From: an uncultured Alteromonadaceae bacterium
GTDB lineage: Bacteria; Pseudomonadota; Gammaproteobacteria; Enterobacterales; Alteromonadaceae
Direction: 5' to 3'
Length of the DNA stretch: 64,000 bases
Assembly (NCBI GenBank): GCA_947501935.1
Contig: CANMXU010000001.1
Location: 248,001 to 312,000, forward strand
Both the position numbers and the translations under genes were made by a program. Positions within the stretch are counted from its first letter, which is position 1, and each line of letters starts with the position of its first letter. This document shows positions 45,345 to 54,491 of the stretch, in pieces. The notes under the pieces are model-generated. The model ran no database searches and had not been told where the DNA came from. It saw only the letters and a program-made list of their open reading frames with translations.

Positions 45345-45501
45345 TACGAGTAGTCGAGACGAATTGTTATTATAGTTGTTACTTTAGGATTAATGATCAA
45401 AAAAGTACATCTTTTTCATTGATTTGTTAGTCTCAATTCAATAAATCCAAGAATATATTTTGCAGTTGAAATATACGCGGCCATAAAGCCAATATTTTTG
45501 C

Positions 45502-45530
45502 TAGACAATAAGCAGCTAAGCCTTTAGTAT
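45502..45530 (+). promoter_or_regulatory. sigma-70 promoter of tRNA-Arg
   Basis: TAGACA (45502-45507) and TAGTAT (45525-45530) are 17 bases apart, followed by a GC-rich discriminator (GCCGCGC) typical of stringently controlled tRNA promoters. Transcription would begin near 45537. Confidence 0.55.
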
Positions 45531-45565
45531 TTGCCGCGCTAAACCTTAGGTATCACCTAAAATGT

Positions 45566-45642
45566 GCACCCATAGCTCAGCTGGATAGAGCGTTGCCCTC
45601 CGGAGGCAAAGGTCGCAGGTTCGACTCCTGCTGGGTGCGCCA
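45566..45642 (+). tRNA. tRNA-Arg (anticodon CCG)
   Basis: The 77 bases fold as a complete cloverleaf. The acceptor stem is GCACCCA/TGGGTGC, the D-arm GCTC/GAGC, and the anticodon stem TTGCC/GGCAA encloses CTCCGGA with anticodon CCG. The T-arm is GCAGG/CCTGC with TTCGACT. Discriminator G is followed by an encoded CCA. Confidence 0.97.
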
Positions 45643-45807
45643 TTGCTTACTCTTCATCACCTTAAACGACTCCTTTATTTCTGGCGAATGTTAAGCTCAT
45701 TGTCAATTAATCGGCTTTCAGAATTAATTATTTCTAACTTACTGCCTGCCTTTAACTAACCAAGATTAACTAACCAAGATTAACTCAACATTGCTGCTAC
45801 TAATAAA
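45643..45807. other. non-coding spacer between tRNA-Arg and the thiolase terminator
   Basis: AT-rich DNA without a convincing gene. A 15-base direct repeat (TTAACTAACCAAGAT-like) occurs back-to-back at about 45756-45785. No integrase or attachment-site duplication of the tRNA 3' end was noticed nearby. Confidence 0.4.
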
Positions 45808-45842
45808 AAAGGCACAAGAGATAAATTATCACCTGTGCCTTT
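45808..45842 (-). terminator. terminator of the acetoacetate operon
   Basis: On the minus strand AAAGGCACA pairs with TGTGCCTTT around a 17-base loop with further internal pairing (GATAA/TTATC), followed by a run of T. It lies about 90 bases past the thiolase stop. Confidence 0.75.
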
Positions 45843-45932
45843 AGCTAGCGTATTAACCAATTTAGATATTTCATTTGGCTATTTACTTAAAATTCCTATA
45901 TAAAAATCTTTTGCTCACTACATTCTTAAAAA

Positions 45933-47117
45933 CTAAACTCGCTCAATTAAAGCCGCTATGCCTTGTCCGCCACCAATACACATAGTTACCACCGCATATT
46001 TACCTTGAATGCGTTGCAGCTCATGAATGGCTTTTACGGTGATAAGTGCGCCCGTTGCACCGATAGGATGACCTAAAGAAATACCTGAACCGTTGGGGTT
46101 TACTTTCGCCATATCTAAGTCAAGGTCGCGACAAACCGCTAGCGCTTGTGCGGCAAAGGCTTCATTAACTTCCCACAGATCAATTTCATCTTTATTGATA
46201 CCAGTTTTAGCGAGTAGCTCTTTTACTGCAGGAACAGGGCCAATGCCCATAATTTCTGGAGCCACACCCGCAAAAGCATATCCCACTAAACGAGCCACTG
46301 GTTTTAATCCATGTTGCTTGGCGTAGTCATTGTCGGCCATTACCAGTGCCGCTGCAGCGTCATTAATACCCGAAGCATTGCCCGCGGTAACGCTGCCGTC
46401 TTTTTTAAATACCGGACGCAGTTTTGCCATATCTTCAACTTTACAGTCAAATCGCACATGTTCGTCTTGGCTAAATTCCACCACACCTTTTCGGGTTTTT
46501 AGGGAAATAGGCACAATTTGGCTAGCAAAATAGTTTTCGGTTAAGGCCACTTGCGCACGCTGATGTGATTCTACCGCCGCTTGATCTTGCTCTTCGCGAC
46601 TAATTCCCCACTGCTGGGCAATATTTTCTGCGGTAATGCCCATATGAGTATCAGTTATTGGGCAAGTAAGCGCACCGACCATAGGGTCAACTAGTTGTGT
46701 GTCACCCATTTTACTACCAAAACGAGTACTCGGTGACCAATATGGTACGCGTGACATCACTTCTGCGCCGCCAGCCACAGCAACATCACAATCATCGAGT
46801 AACAATAATTGCGCAGCTGAAACAATCGCCTGTAAGCCTGAGCCGCATAAACGGTTAACTGTCAGCGATGGAGTTGACTCTGGCAAGCCAGCTTTTAATG
46901 CCGCCACTCGGCTAATATACATATCGCGCCTGTCTGAATGGGTAACATTGCCGATAACACAATGGCCTACTTGCTCTGGCGTAATACCTGCTCGCTCAAC
47001 TGCTGCGGCAACCATTTGTCCGGCCAATTCACTCGGCGGGGTATTTTTTAACGCACCACCAAAGGTACCAATGGCGGTACGCACACTACTTAAAAATACA
47101 ACTTCTCGTTTTGACAT
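45933..47117 (-). CDS. atoB: acetyl-CoA acetyltransferase (thiolase)
   Basis: This 394-aa thiolase has the acyl-accepting Cys91 in NRLCGSG, the GHPIGATGA active-site His block (about 348-356) and the second Cys in CIGGGQG (about 380-386). Downstream of a CoA-transferase pair it would cleave acetoacetyl-CoA to two acetyl-CoA. The start has a clear AAGGA. It is the third gene of the operon after the CoA-transferase A and B subunits. A biosynthetic (PHB-making) role is less likely because no PHB synthase is present in the window. Confidence 0.9.
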   Translation of the reverse strand: MSKREVVFLSSVRTAIGTFGGALKNTPPSELAGQMVAAAVERAGITPEQVGHCVIGNVTHSDRRDMYISRVAALKAGLPESTPSLTVNRLCGSGLQAIVSAAQLLLLDDCDVAVAGGAEVMSRVPYWSPSTRFGSKMGDTQLVDPMVGALTCPITDTHMGITAENIAQQWGISREEQDQAAVESHQRAQVALTENYFASQIVPISLKTRKGVVEFSQDEHVRFDCKVEDMAKLRPVFKKDGSVTAGNASGINDAAAALVMADNDYAKQHGLKPVARLVGYAFAGVAPEIMGIGPVPAVKELLAKTGINKDEIDLWEVNEAFAAQALAVCRDLDLDMAKVNPNGSGISLGHPIGATGALITVKAIHELQRIQGKYAVVTMCIGGGQGIAALIERV

Positions 47118-47163
47118 TATTAATCCTTGTTTTGTATTTATTACTATTATCTACGTCAACCGA

Positions 47164-47820
47164 TTAAAACTGCATTTCTGGTACGTTTTCAGGCACCACA
47201 AGTTCGCCAGCCGTTAGTTTTACAATCTCTTCAACCGACACCCCTGGGGCACGTTCAAGCAAGTGAAATTTTCCGTCTTTAATTTCAATAAAAGCTAAAT
47301 CAGTTAATACTTTTTTAATGCAGCCTTTGCCTGTTAATGGCAAGCTACATTCAGATAAGAGCTTTGATTGACCATGCTTTGATGCGTGGGTCATGGTGAC
47401 AATAATATTGTCAGCGCCGGCAACTAAGTCCATCGCGCCGCCCATGCCTTTAATCAATTTTCCGGGGATCATGTACGAGGCAATATTGCCCTGCACATCA
47501 ACTTCAAATGCACCCAGCACGGTTAAATCAACATGGCCGCCACGAATCATTGCAAACGATTCTGCTGAATCAAAAAGTGAAGCGCCTGTTGCCATAGTCA
47601 CGGTTTGTTTACCGGCATTAATTAAATCAGCGTCAACCTCTTCATCGCTAGGAAACTGTCCCATGCCCAATAAACCGTTTTCCGACTGCAACATAACTTC
47701 AATGCCTTGCGGCACATAATTCGCCACCAAGGTTGGAATGCCAATGCCCAAATTTACGTAATAACCGTCTTTTAATTCTTGGGCAACACGCATAGCAAGT
47801 TGCTCTCTTGAAAGTGCCAT
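47164..47820 (-). CDS. atoA: 3-oxoacid CoA-transferase subunit B
   Basis: This 218-aa beta subunit carries the catalytic Glu47 in QSENGLLGMG, which forms the glutamyl-CoA intermediate. GIGIPTLVANYVP (about 25-37) is the CoA-binding glycine loop. The partner subunit is encoded 21 bp upstream. The enzyme moves CoA from succinyl-CoA or acetyl-CoA to acetoacetate; the donor cannot be told from sequence, so scoB would be an equal name. The ribosome site GAGGAG is close to ideal. Confidence 0.88.
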   Translation of the reverse strand: MALSREQLAMRVAQELKDGYYVNLGIGIPTLVANYVPQGIEVMLQSENGLLGMGQFPSDEEVDADLINAGKQTVTMATGASLFDSAESFAMIRGGHVDLTVLGAFEVDVQGNIASYMIPGKLIKGMGGAMDLVAGADNIIVTMTHASKHGQSKLLSECSLPLTGKGCIKKVLTDLAFIEIKDGKFHLLERAPGVSVEEIVKLTAGELVVPENVPEMQF

Positions 47821-47841
47821 AATTTACTCCTCGCTATTAAT

Positions 47842-48546
47842 TTAGTCAGCACAGCGCACAGTGCGCTGTTCAATTGTTTTTTTGAAAGTGCCTTGAATAA
47901 GGCGGTCAACATAAATACCTGGGGTATGAATATGGTCTGGGTCTAACTCCCCTGGCTGAACAATTTCTTCTACTTCAACCACAGTAATTTTTCCGGCCGT
48001 CGCTGCCATGGGGTTAAAGTTACGAGCGGTTTTTCTAAAAACCAGATTACCGTAGGTATCGGCTTTCCACGCTTTCACAATGGCAAAGTCACCCGTAATA
48101 GCAGGCTCTAAAATATAATGTCTGCCATTAATTTCACGCGTTTCTTTACCTTCCGCCACTAAAGTGCCGTAACCTGTTGCGGTGAAAAAAGCAGGAATAC
48201 CGGCACCGCCAGCACGCATTTTTTCAGCTAAAGTACCTTGTGGGGTAAGCTCTACTTCTAATTCACCAGCCATCATTTGCGCTTCAAATATTTCATTTTC
48301 ACCAACATAAGAAGCGACCATTTTTTTTATTTGGCGATTATGTAATAACACACCTAAACCGTCGTTGGTGGTACCACAGTTGTTTGAAACTAACGTTAGC
48401 CCTTTAGTGCCTTTACGCTGAATTTCGGCAATTAAATTCTCGGGAATGCCACATAAACCAAAACCTCCAGAAATTAAGGTCATGTTATCTTCAAGACCGG
48501 CCATAGCTTCTTCGTAACTGCCGACAACTTTATTAAACCCTGCCAT
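47842..48546 (-). CDS. atoD: 3-oxoacid CoA-transferase subunit A
   Basis: I start at the ATG at 48546 ([15 protein letters not shown]), seven bases behind AAAGGTG; an upstream ATG at 48591 adds 15 unrelated residues. The 234-aa alpha subunit shows [15 protein letters not shown] (the CoA-transferase G-G-F-G-x-C-G-I-P block) and [16 protein letters not shown]. It pairs with the B subunit at 47164. It is the first gene of the operon and diverges from a LysR gene, which is the probable regulator. Confidence 0.88.
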   Translation of the reverse strand: MAGFNKVVGSYEEAMAGLEDNMTLISGGFGLCGIPENLIAEIQRKGTKGLTLVSNNCGTTNDGLGVLLHNRQIKKMVASYVGENEIFEAQMMAGELEVELTPQGTLAEKMRAGGAGIPAFFTATGYGTLVAEGKETREINGRHYILEPAITGDFAIVKAWKADTYGNLVFRKTARNFNPMAATAGKITVVEVEEIVQPGELDPDHIHTPGIYVDRLIQGTFKKTIEQRTVRCAD

Positions 48547-48610
48547 TGTATTCACCTTTATTGCTTTGTTTAAAAACTTGTCTAACAGCATCCTTTATGG
48601 TGATATATTT

Positions 48611-48621
48611 ATCAAATTGAT
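48611..48621. promoter_or_regulatory. palindrome in the LysR/CoA-transferase divergent region
   Basis: ATCAAATTGAT is a perfect 11-base palindrome between the divergent start codons (48546 and 48692). Its place and T-rich flanks suit a LysR-type operator, but the sequence is short and AT-rich. Confidence 0.3.
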
Positions 48622-48691
48622 TATTTTTACTAATTAATAGATTTTTTAAATAAAGATATTTCTAATGGCGTTAACTAATGGTGAGTAACAA

Positions 48692-49591
48692 ATGCATATA
48701 ACCCTGAAACAAGTACGCGCCTTTTTGGCGATTGCCGACAATCACAGTTTTGCTGAAGCTTGTGAAACCTTGCACCTATCACAGCCGGCACTCAGTATTA
48801 CCATTAAAAATTTAGAACAAGAACTGGGGGGGAAGTTATTTGTGCGCTCAACCCGTACCTTAGCCTTAACCCCTGAAGGGGAAGTTTTTTTACCTATCGC
48901 GAAACGATTAATCAGTGAGTGGGACGGGGCCTTATTAGATTTAAGTAATTTATTTTCGTTAAATCGCGGTAAATTGGCTGTAGCGGCAATGCCTTCATTT
49001 GCCAACAGTTTATTACCCAAGTATTTAAAACAGTTTCGCGACGACCACCCACATATCAATATCACCATTCATGATGTTATTGCCGAAGATGCCGTAGAAA
49101 TGGTGCGCAGTGGTAAAGTAGAGCTGGCCCTAGCGTTTGAGCATGAACCGTCGAACGACTTAGTTTTTACGCCGCTGTTTACTGATAATTTTATTGTTGC
49201 GTTAACGCCAAAGCATGCTTTATTAAATAAACAACAAATTAGTTGGCAAGCGATAGCTGATGAGCCTTTCATCGCACTGCAGCCACCGTCAAATATTCGC
49301 AAAATGATCGAAAAGCTACTGGCCGAGCAAAACATTCGCTTAAATATAGAGTTTGAAAGTAACCATTTAGCCACTATTGGCCAAATGGTGGCCAGCGGTA
49401 TTGGCATTAGTATAGTGCCCGCCATTTGTCGTGAACTTTTTCAAGCACAAGGAGTGCAATGTCGGCGTTTAGTTGCGCCGAGTTTAAGTCGAAATATTGG
49501 CATTGTTACTCGCCGCCGTTATCCCTTATCAAGCGCAGCACAGGCATTTGTTAACTTATTAACCAATGCAGGTCTTGCTACAAAACATTAA
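48692..49591 (+). CDS. LysR-family transcription regulator
   Basis: This 299-aa regulator has an N-terminal winged helix-turn-helix (residues 3-62, with SFAEACETLHLSQPALSITIKNLEQELG) and a periplasmic-binding-like effector domain from about 90 (KLAVAAMPSFANSLLP). It diverges from the CoA-transferase/thiolase operon, the common arrangement for a LysR protein and its target. The effector may be acetoacetate, 3-hydroxybutyrate or a CoA derivative, but that is inference. It is not linked closely to the esterase gene 200 bp downstream. Confidence 0.87.
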   Translation: MHITLKQVRAFLAIADNHSFAEACETLHLSQPALSITIKNLEQELGGKLFVRSTRTLALTPEGEVFLPIAKRLISEWDGALLDLSNLFSLNRGKLAVAAMPSFANSLLPKYLKQFRDDHPHINITIHDVIAEDAVEMVRSGKVELALAFEHEPSNDLVFTPLFTDNFIVALTPKHALLNKQQISWQAIADEPFIALQPPSNIRKMIEKLLAEQNIRLNIEFESNHLATIGQMVASGIGISIVPAICRELFQAQGVQCRRLVAPSLSRNIGIVTRRRYPLSSAAQAFVNLLTNAGLATKH

Positions 49592-49659
49592 CAACTGTCA
49601 GTAAATAAGTAGGTTATAAACTTACTAAGGCGTTGGGTAATGCTCTTAGCTACTGTCGT

Positions 49660-49674
49660 TGGTACTAAAGTAGC
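49660..49674 (-). promoter_or_regulatory. copy A of the shared palindromic element
   Basis: On the minus strand this reads GCTACTTTAGTACCA, with the core TACTTTAGTA. It lies about 125 bases upstream of the esterase start at 49800. A partial second copy (TACTAAGG) is at 49624. Confidence 0.5.
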
Positions 49675-49799
49675 ATTCATCTAAATACCAAACTCCGCCA
49701 AGATGGACTGCCTTACTTTAAGCAATAACGAACCTTAATTGACTTAAGTTAATTTGCATAAGTTAATTTGCTTAAATGACTAAACATGGACCAATAAAC

Positions 49800-50759
49800 A
49801 TGTGCAATTTTCATAAAATAATCAGCTCAGTAACTTTATTTTTTGGCCTTTTACTTAGCCAACATACATTGGCAAACTTCACAACATTAACAACTTTTGG
49901 TGATAACCCCGGCGAACTTAGCGCCAGTTACTATACCCCAAGTGAGCAACCTATCAATTTAGTGGTGCTACTTCATGGCTGCGTACAATCAGGTGAAACC
50001 CTTGCTCAGCAAAGTGGCTTACTAGCCTTAGCCAAGCAACATAACTTCGCTTTATTAATGCCCCAGCAAAACCAAAACAACAATATTAAAAACTGTTTTA
50101 ATTGGTTTTCAGAGCAAGACACCAACAAAAATAGCGGTGAAAATTTATCAATTAAAAACATGATCACCACTTTACATACCAAGCTTAATAGCCAAAACAC
50201 CTATGTACTTGGCCTGTCTGCTGGCGGTGCCATGACTAGCAGTTTATTGGTAAATTACCCAGAATTATTTCACGCCGGTGCGGTAATCGCAGGCTTGCCC
50301 TACCCTTGTGCCAATAACTTAATTAAAGCCATTTCTTGTATGCGTGGTGGCCCCTCACAAACCGCACAAGAATTAAGCCAGCAAGTATTAGCGCTTCAGC
50401 GTAACAAAAAGCAAGACTGGCCAAAGCTTTCGGTATGGACAGGAAGTAACGACCAAGTGGTTAATCCGAAAAATGCTCAGGTACTAGCAGAACATTGGGC
50501 GCAACTAAGTCTTCACAATGGCAGCAAAAAAGCCGAAGTAAAGCAGCAACCCAACTATCAAATTAGCCAATGGAAAAACGCACAAAACCAAGTACAGGTT
50601 GAATTAATTGAGCTTGAAAATATCGGCCATGGCATAGCAATAAATAGCCAACAAGAAAATGGTGGTAGTGCCGCTGATTTTTTACTAGCCGCACCGCTTA
50701 GTGCCGCCATTCACATTATCGACTTTTGGAAAATTAATAATCAAACAATCGATAAATAA
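49800..50759 (+). CDS. secreted PHB-depolymerase-family esterase
   Basis: The ATG at 49800 gives a clean signal peptide (hydrophobic core to QHTLA), so I prefer it to 49776. The mature protein is an alpha/beta hydrolase: LLHGCVQSGETLAQQSG holds the oxyanion region, GLSAGGAM the nucleophilic Ser, WTGSNDQVVNP the acid residue and IGHGIAIN the His. These match the LpqC/PHB depolymerase esterase family. The substrate is probably a short polyester such as polyhydroxybutyrate oligomers or a phenolic ester. It is followed by the TonB receptor gene 200 bp away. Confidence 0.8.
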   Translation: MCNFHKIISSVTLFFGLLLSQHTLANFTTLTTFGDNPGELSASYYTPSEQPINLVVLLHGCVQSGETLAQQSGLLALAKQHNFALLMPQQNQNNNIKNCFNWFSEQDTNKNSGENLSIKNMITTLHTKLNSQNTYVLGLSAGGAMTSSLLVNYPELFHAGAVIAGLPYPCANNLIKAISCMRGGPSQTAQELSQQVLALQRNKKQDWPKLSVWTGSNDQVVNPKNAQVLAEHWAQLSLHNGSKKAEVKQQPNYQISQWKNAQNQVQVELIELENIGHGIAINSQQENGGSAADFLLAAPLSAAIHIIDFWKINNQTIDK

Positions 50760-50841
50760 ATATAACTCAAGCACTAAAACAATAAAAATTATAATAAAAA
50801 AGACTGTTAAAACAGACTATTAAAAACTTATTTAGCGGCAT

Positions 50842-50856
50842 ACTACTATAGTACAA
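50842..50856 (+). promoter_or_regulatory. copy B of the shared palindromic element
   Basis: ACTACTATAGTACAA contains the perfect palindrome TACTATAGTA. It lies about 100 bases upstream of the TonB receptor start. Confidence 0.5.
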
Positions 50857-50957
50857 ATTAACTTTAAAACGAATTACTATAGAGTTTCTCCCATACCAAT
50901 AAGTTCAACTAGAGCTGAAGAATCAGTCAATAATAATTAATGAATATGGGGAATATA

Positions 50958-53231
50958 ATGAAACAACAAGCAAGCAAATTTAGCTATTTAGCGTTAGCCG
51001 TTGCCAGTGCCTTAACTAGCCACGCAACTTTAGCAGCAGAAAACAGCGAAGAGCAAAATTCCGGTTTAGAAGTTATTGAAGTTACCGCACGTAAATCGGT
51101 AGAAAGTTTACAACAAGTTCCTGTAGCTGTAACCTCAATCAGCGCCGACGAACTTAATGAAAAAGGCATTTCGGTTATCACTGAAATTCAGCAGTTTTCA
51201 CCTAACACCACATTGCAACGCAGTCGCGGTACTAACTCAACCATTACCGCTTTTATTCGTGGCGTCGGCCAGCAAGATCCACTATGGGGTTATGAACCAG
51301 GTGTTGGTATTTATATCGACGATGTTTACATGGCTCGCCCTCAAGGTGCGGTACTTGATTTATTAGACATCGAACGTGTTGAAGTTTTACGTGGTCCACA
51401 AGGTACACTTTACGGTAAAAATACCATAGGTGGCGCGATTAAATACGTGACCAAGGAAATGTCAGGCGACGCCGAATTAAATCTTAACGGCACCTTAGGC
51501 AGCTACAACCAACGTGATGTAAAACTTACTGGCCAATTTCCTATTATTGACGACAAGTTATACGTAGGTTTTGGTTATGCAAATTTACAACGCGACGGTT
51601 ACGGTGAATTTTTACAATCTGACTTACCGAATCAAGACAATGAAAACTATAATAAAGACGTAGTTTCAGCGCGTTTGTCAGTACAATATCGCCCAACTGA
51701 CGAGCTTAGCTTTACCTTTAAATGGGATAAAACCGAAGACGAATCAAACTCAAAAGGTGGCTACCGTTTACTACCCAGTATTTTAACTGATGCGCCAGTA
51801 CCTGACAGCGTTTACGACTCGTACACCAGTTTACCTACTTGGAACAAGGTAGAAGTTGAAGGCATCAGCTTTACTGCAAATTGGGAAGTTTCAGCAAACA
51901 GTACTTTAAAATATGTATTCTCTGACCGCGAAAGCTACTCGCCAACCAATATCGACTTTGACAATACCGCACTTCGTATATTCGACGTACCGGCAATTTA
52001 TGATGACGAACAAACCACCCATGAACTTCAGTTCAATAACGCTGGGGATAATTATACTTTCGTTTCAGGATTATATTATTACGACGGCGAGTCGTGTGGT
52101 CAATTTGAAGCAATTTTAGAAGTACTTGGCCAAGCCGCTTTTGGCACACCTGGGCTTACTCGTGAAGTAAGCGGTTGTAACAACTCCAATAGTAAAGCTG
52201 CTTACGCACAATTAAGTTATGACTTTTCTGAACAGTGGTCAATGACTGCTGGCATGCGTTATACCAAAGATGAAAAAGTCGCTTTAGTAAAAAATGGTTT
52301 GATCTTTGACACCGTTTATCCTGAGTCTGGTTGGGTACCTGGTTATGTTCGCCCAGAAGGCGAATTAGTACCAACTGTACTTGATGATAATGAAGACTGG
52401 TCAAAGTTTACTCCGCGTATTGGTGTTGAATATCAAGCAACTAACGACATCATGCTTTTCACTAGTTTTTCACAAGGCTTTAAGTCAGGTACATTTAATC
52501 CAAGAGCATCAACTGCAGAGCCAGCAGCAAAACCAGAAGATGTTGACTCAATTGAAGTGGGTATGAAAAGCCAATGGTTAGACGACAGCTTACGTGCCAA
52601 TGTCACGCTATTTTCTTTAGATCATAAAAACCGCCAATACATTTCAGTATTGCCTGGTGAAAATGCAGCCGACTTAAACCAACGTTTAGGTAATATTGGT
52701 ACGTCAGAATCTCAAGGTATTGAAGCAGAATTTACTTACTTAGCCACAGAAGATTTAATGCTAACAGCTAGCTTTGGCTATATTGATTCTGAATTTACTG
52801 AGGTTATTGATTATGACGCCGAAGGTAATCCTTTTGATAAGTCTGACCGTTTTACCGTTTCAAACACGCCAGAATATACCTATAACTTAGGGGCAAATTA
52901 TACTCTTGAGTCAAACGTTGGTGACTTCATTTTCAACGCTAATTATTACTACCGTGATGACTATGCACTATTTGAAGAAGACAGCTTATTAACCCAAGAA
53001 GGTTACGGCATCGCCAACTTAAGTGTAAATTGGTATAGCACCGAAGGTGACTGGACTGCTGGCTTGCATGTGAAAAACTTGACTGATGAAGAATATATGG
53101 TTGGTGGTTATCAGTTTGTTGCCCCACTTGAAGACGGTGGCTACGCACCAGGCTTAGGCGGCGACAATACCTTAATTGCTTATTATGGCGACCCAAGAAC
53201 TATTTCATTAACGGTTGGTTATCAGTTCTAA
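50958..53231 (+). CDS. TonB-dependent outer-membrane receptor
   Basis: The ATG at 50958 has GGGGA five bases upstream and begins the signal peptide (to HATLAAE). A plug domain follows (VEVIEVTARKS near the TonB box, then VPVAVTSISADELNEKG, residues about 35-150). It includes ERVEVLRGPQGTLYGKNTIGGA, whose short core LRGPQGTLYG is diagnostic. A 22-strand barrel extends to the final YQF. The 757-aa length and VAVTSIS plug opening resemble FecA/FyuA-like receptors of sphingomonads and alteromonads that import sterols, aromatics or oligomers. With esterases on both sides it may take up ester oligomers. This is inference; iron siderophore uptake is the alternative. Confidence 0.88.
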   Translation: MKQQASKFSYLALAVASALTSHATLAAENSEEQNSGLEVIEVTARKSVESLQQVPVAVTSISADELNEKGISVITEIQQFSPNTTLQRSRGTNSTITAFIRGVGQQDPLWGYEPGVGIYIDDVYMARPQGAVLDLLDIERVEVLRGPQGTLYGKNTIGGAIKYVTKEMSGDAELNLNGTLGSYNQRDVKLTGQFPIIDDKLYVGFGYANLQRDGYGEFLQSDLPNQDNENYNKDVVSARLSVQYRPTDELSFTFKWDKTEDESNSKGGYRLLPSILTDAPVPDSVYDSYTSLPTWNKVEVEGISFTANWEVSANSTLKYVFSDRESYSPTNIDFDNTALRIFDVPAIYDDEQTTHELQFNNAGDNYTFVSGLYYYDGESCGQFEAILEVLGQAAFGTPGLTREVSGCNNSNSKAAYAQLSYDFSEQWSMTAGMRYTKDEKVALVKNGLIFDTVYPESGWVPGYVRPEGELVPTVLDDNEDWSKFTPRIGVEYQATNDIMLFTSFSQGFKSGTFNPRASTAEPAAKPEDVDSIEVGMKSQWLDDSLRANVTLFSLDHKNRQYISVLPGENAADLNQRLGNIGTSESQGIEAEFTYLATEDLMLTASFGYIDSEFTEVIDYDAEGNPFDKSDRFTVSNTPEYTYNLGANYTLESNVGDFIFNANYYYRDDYALFEEDSLLTQEGYGIANLSVNWYSTEGDWTAGLHVKNLTDEEYMVGGYQFVAPLEDGGYAPGLGGDNTLIAYYGDPRTISLTVGYQF

Positions 53232-53286
53232 GGCTATTTATAGCAAGTTAATAATTTTACTATTAACTAACAATTAAACTGTAATT

Positions 53287-53313
53287 GAGCTGGCATCTGT
53301 CAGCTCTTTTTTT
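53287..53313 (+). terminator. terminator after the TonB receptor gene
   Basis: GAGCTG pairs with CAGCTC around an 8-base loop that can extend the stem by GCA/TGT-type pairs, and is followed by seven T. Confidence 0.85.
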
Positions 53314-53388
53314 CATACTGAGAGTATATAATTAACCCGAACTTGGGTAAGTATTACTCGTTTATACAAGCACGCTAAGGAATACATT

Positions 53389-54084
53389 ATGTCAGAAACA
53401 AATGTTGTTGAAGCTAAGGTAATTATTGCCGACGATCACCCACTGTTTCGCACCGCATTAAAACAAGCCATTGTTGAATGCATTGACGACGCCAACACCT
53501 TAGAAGCAGAAAACTTTGCCGAGCTGCTTGGGCTAATTGAACAAACACCATCGTTAGAAATTGTTTTTCTTGATTTACACATGCCCGGCAATAACGGCTT
53601 TACCGGCTTAACGCAATTACAAAATCATTATCCTGATTTAGTGGTGATCATGGTTTCTTCTGACGATAACAGCGAGACCATGCAAAAAGCAATTAACTTT
53701 GGCGCCGCTGCATTCATTCCCAAATCTGCCGACTTAACTACAATAGGCAGCGCCATTGATACTGTATTAGAAGGTGATATTTGGTTACCTGAAAGCATTG
53801 CAGCAACCATTGACGAACAACAAGTCGCCGAGCATCAAAAACTCGCCAAACAACTAGCGCAATTAACCCCGCAGCAATATGTGGTATTAACACAAATCGC
53901 CGACGGCCAGTTAAATAAACAAATTGCCTACGACTTAGACATTAAAGAAACCACAGTAAAAAAACACGTATCCGCAATATTATTAAAGCTTGATGTTAAC
54001 AACCGCACCTTGGCAGGTTTAGCTTATCAACAATTAATGTTAGCGCCAGGACAGCATAGCCAACCAGAAAGTGCTGTCGGTTAA
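53389..54084 (+). CDS. NarL/LuxR-type response regulator
   Basis: The 231-aa regulator has a receiver domain with Asp15/Asp16 and phospho-acceptor Asp62 (FLDLHMPG). A C-terminal LuxR helix-turn-helix (about residues 160-220) reads LTPQQYVVLTQIADGQLNKQIAYDL followed by ETTVKKHVSAIL (short core TVKKHVSAIL). No histidine kinase gene is adjacent, so its sensor is elsewhere. The set of proteins around it points to control of polyester/hydroxybutyrate use. It most resembles the acetate/alcohol-type regulators (AgmR/CrbR-like) in my recall. NarL-class proteins bind inverted TAC-containing half sites, which fits the shared TACYWTAGTA element. Confidence 0.85.
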   Translation: MSETNVVEAKVIIADDHPLFRTALKQAIVECIDDANTLEAENFAELLGLIEQTPSLEIVFLDLHMPGNNGFTGLTQLQNHYPDLVVIMVSSDDNSETMQKAINFGAAAFIPKSADLTTIGSAIDTVLEGDIWLPESIAATIDEQQVAEHQKLAKQLAQLTPQQYVVLTQIADGQLNKQIAYDLDIKETTVKKHVSAILLKLDVNNRTLAGLAYQQLMLAPGQHSQPESAVG

Positions 54085-54100
54085 ATTATAATTATGCAAC
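54085..54100. other. spacer after the response regulator gene
   Basis: A 16-base AT-rich link to the first GTCGGTGAC repeat. The 555 bases from here to 54640 hold no intact gene; they consist of two inverted-repeat elements, a gene relic and tandem repeats, listed separately. Confidence 0.4.
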
Positions 54101-54171
54101 AAGGAAGTCGGTGACAAAAAACAATAAAGGCGTTGTGACTGAAGATAATCTTCAAAAGTCACCGCCCCCTT
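54101..54171. repeat. GTCGGTGAC inverted-repeat element, copy 1
   Basis: About 71 bases bounded by GTCGGTGAC and GTCACCG with a shared interior (ATAAAGGCGTTGTGACTGA). Copy 2 is at 54291. The outer bases of the left arm differ (AAGGAAG instead of AAGGGG). Confidence 0.75.
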
Positions 54172-54186
54172 AATTTCAATAAAAAT

Positions 54187-54290
54187 TTAAAAGGCAAACT
54201 TTAACCCAAAGTTTACAACATCAGTACCATCAAGCTGCTCATAAGTTATTTCAGCTGATGCTTTATCGGCAAATTGATAGCCAAAAGAAA
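54187..54290 (-). pseudogene. C-terminal relic of an outer-membrane beta-barrel gene
   Basis: On the minus strand the DNA encodes SFGYQFADKASAEITYEQ, then LDGTDVVNFGLKFAF and a TAA. Alternating strand residues and a terminal Phe are the hallmark of an outer-membrane barrel end. No start codon or upstream body is present: the frame runs into inverted-repeat copy 2. It is interpreted as a leftover of a longer porin-like gene cut by insertion or recombination between the two repeats. Confidence 0.55.
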
Positions 54291-54362
54291 AAGGGGTCGG
54301 TGACAAAGATAATAAAGGCGTTGTGACTGAAGATAACCTTTCAAATGTCACCGACCCCTTTT
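54291..54362. repeat. GTCGGTGAC inverted-repeat element, copy 2
   Basis: AAGGGGTCGGTGAC at the left and GTCACCGACCCCTT at the right form a near-perfect 14-base inverted repeat around a 44-base interior very like copy 1. It could form a long hairpin. No protein is encoded, so it resembles a small non-autonomous palindromic element. Confidence 0.8.
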
Positions 54363-54491
54363 ACTCTTATTCATACTTATATCTATCCAATTGTGCATTA
54401 GTCTGCTTTATGAATTAGAAGTTAGCAAATATTGTTCACAAAAAAGCCGATGATAAATGCGTGTAACAAACATATATCACCGACCTTTTTT

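Noticed and set aside
45566..45842. Genomic-island insertion at tRNA-Arg
   Set aside because: No integrase gene and no duplicated tRNA 3' end were seen next to the tRNA; the neighbouring operon is ordinary metabolism.
46699..47217. Long open frame (172 codons) opposite the thiolase and CoA-transferase genes
   Set aside because: It is antisense to two clear enzyme genes, has no ribosome site and a composition typical of a shadow frame.
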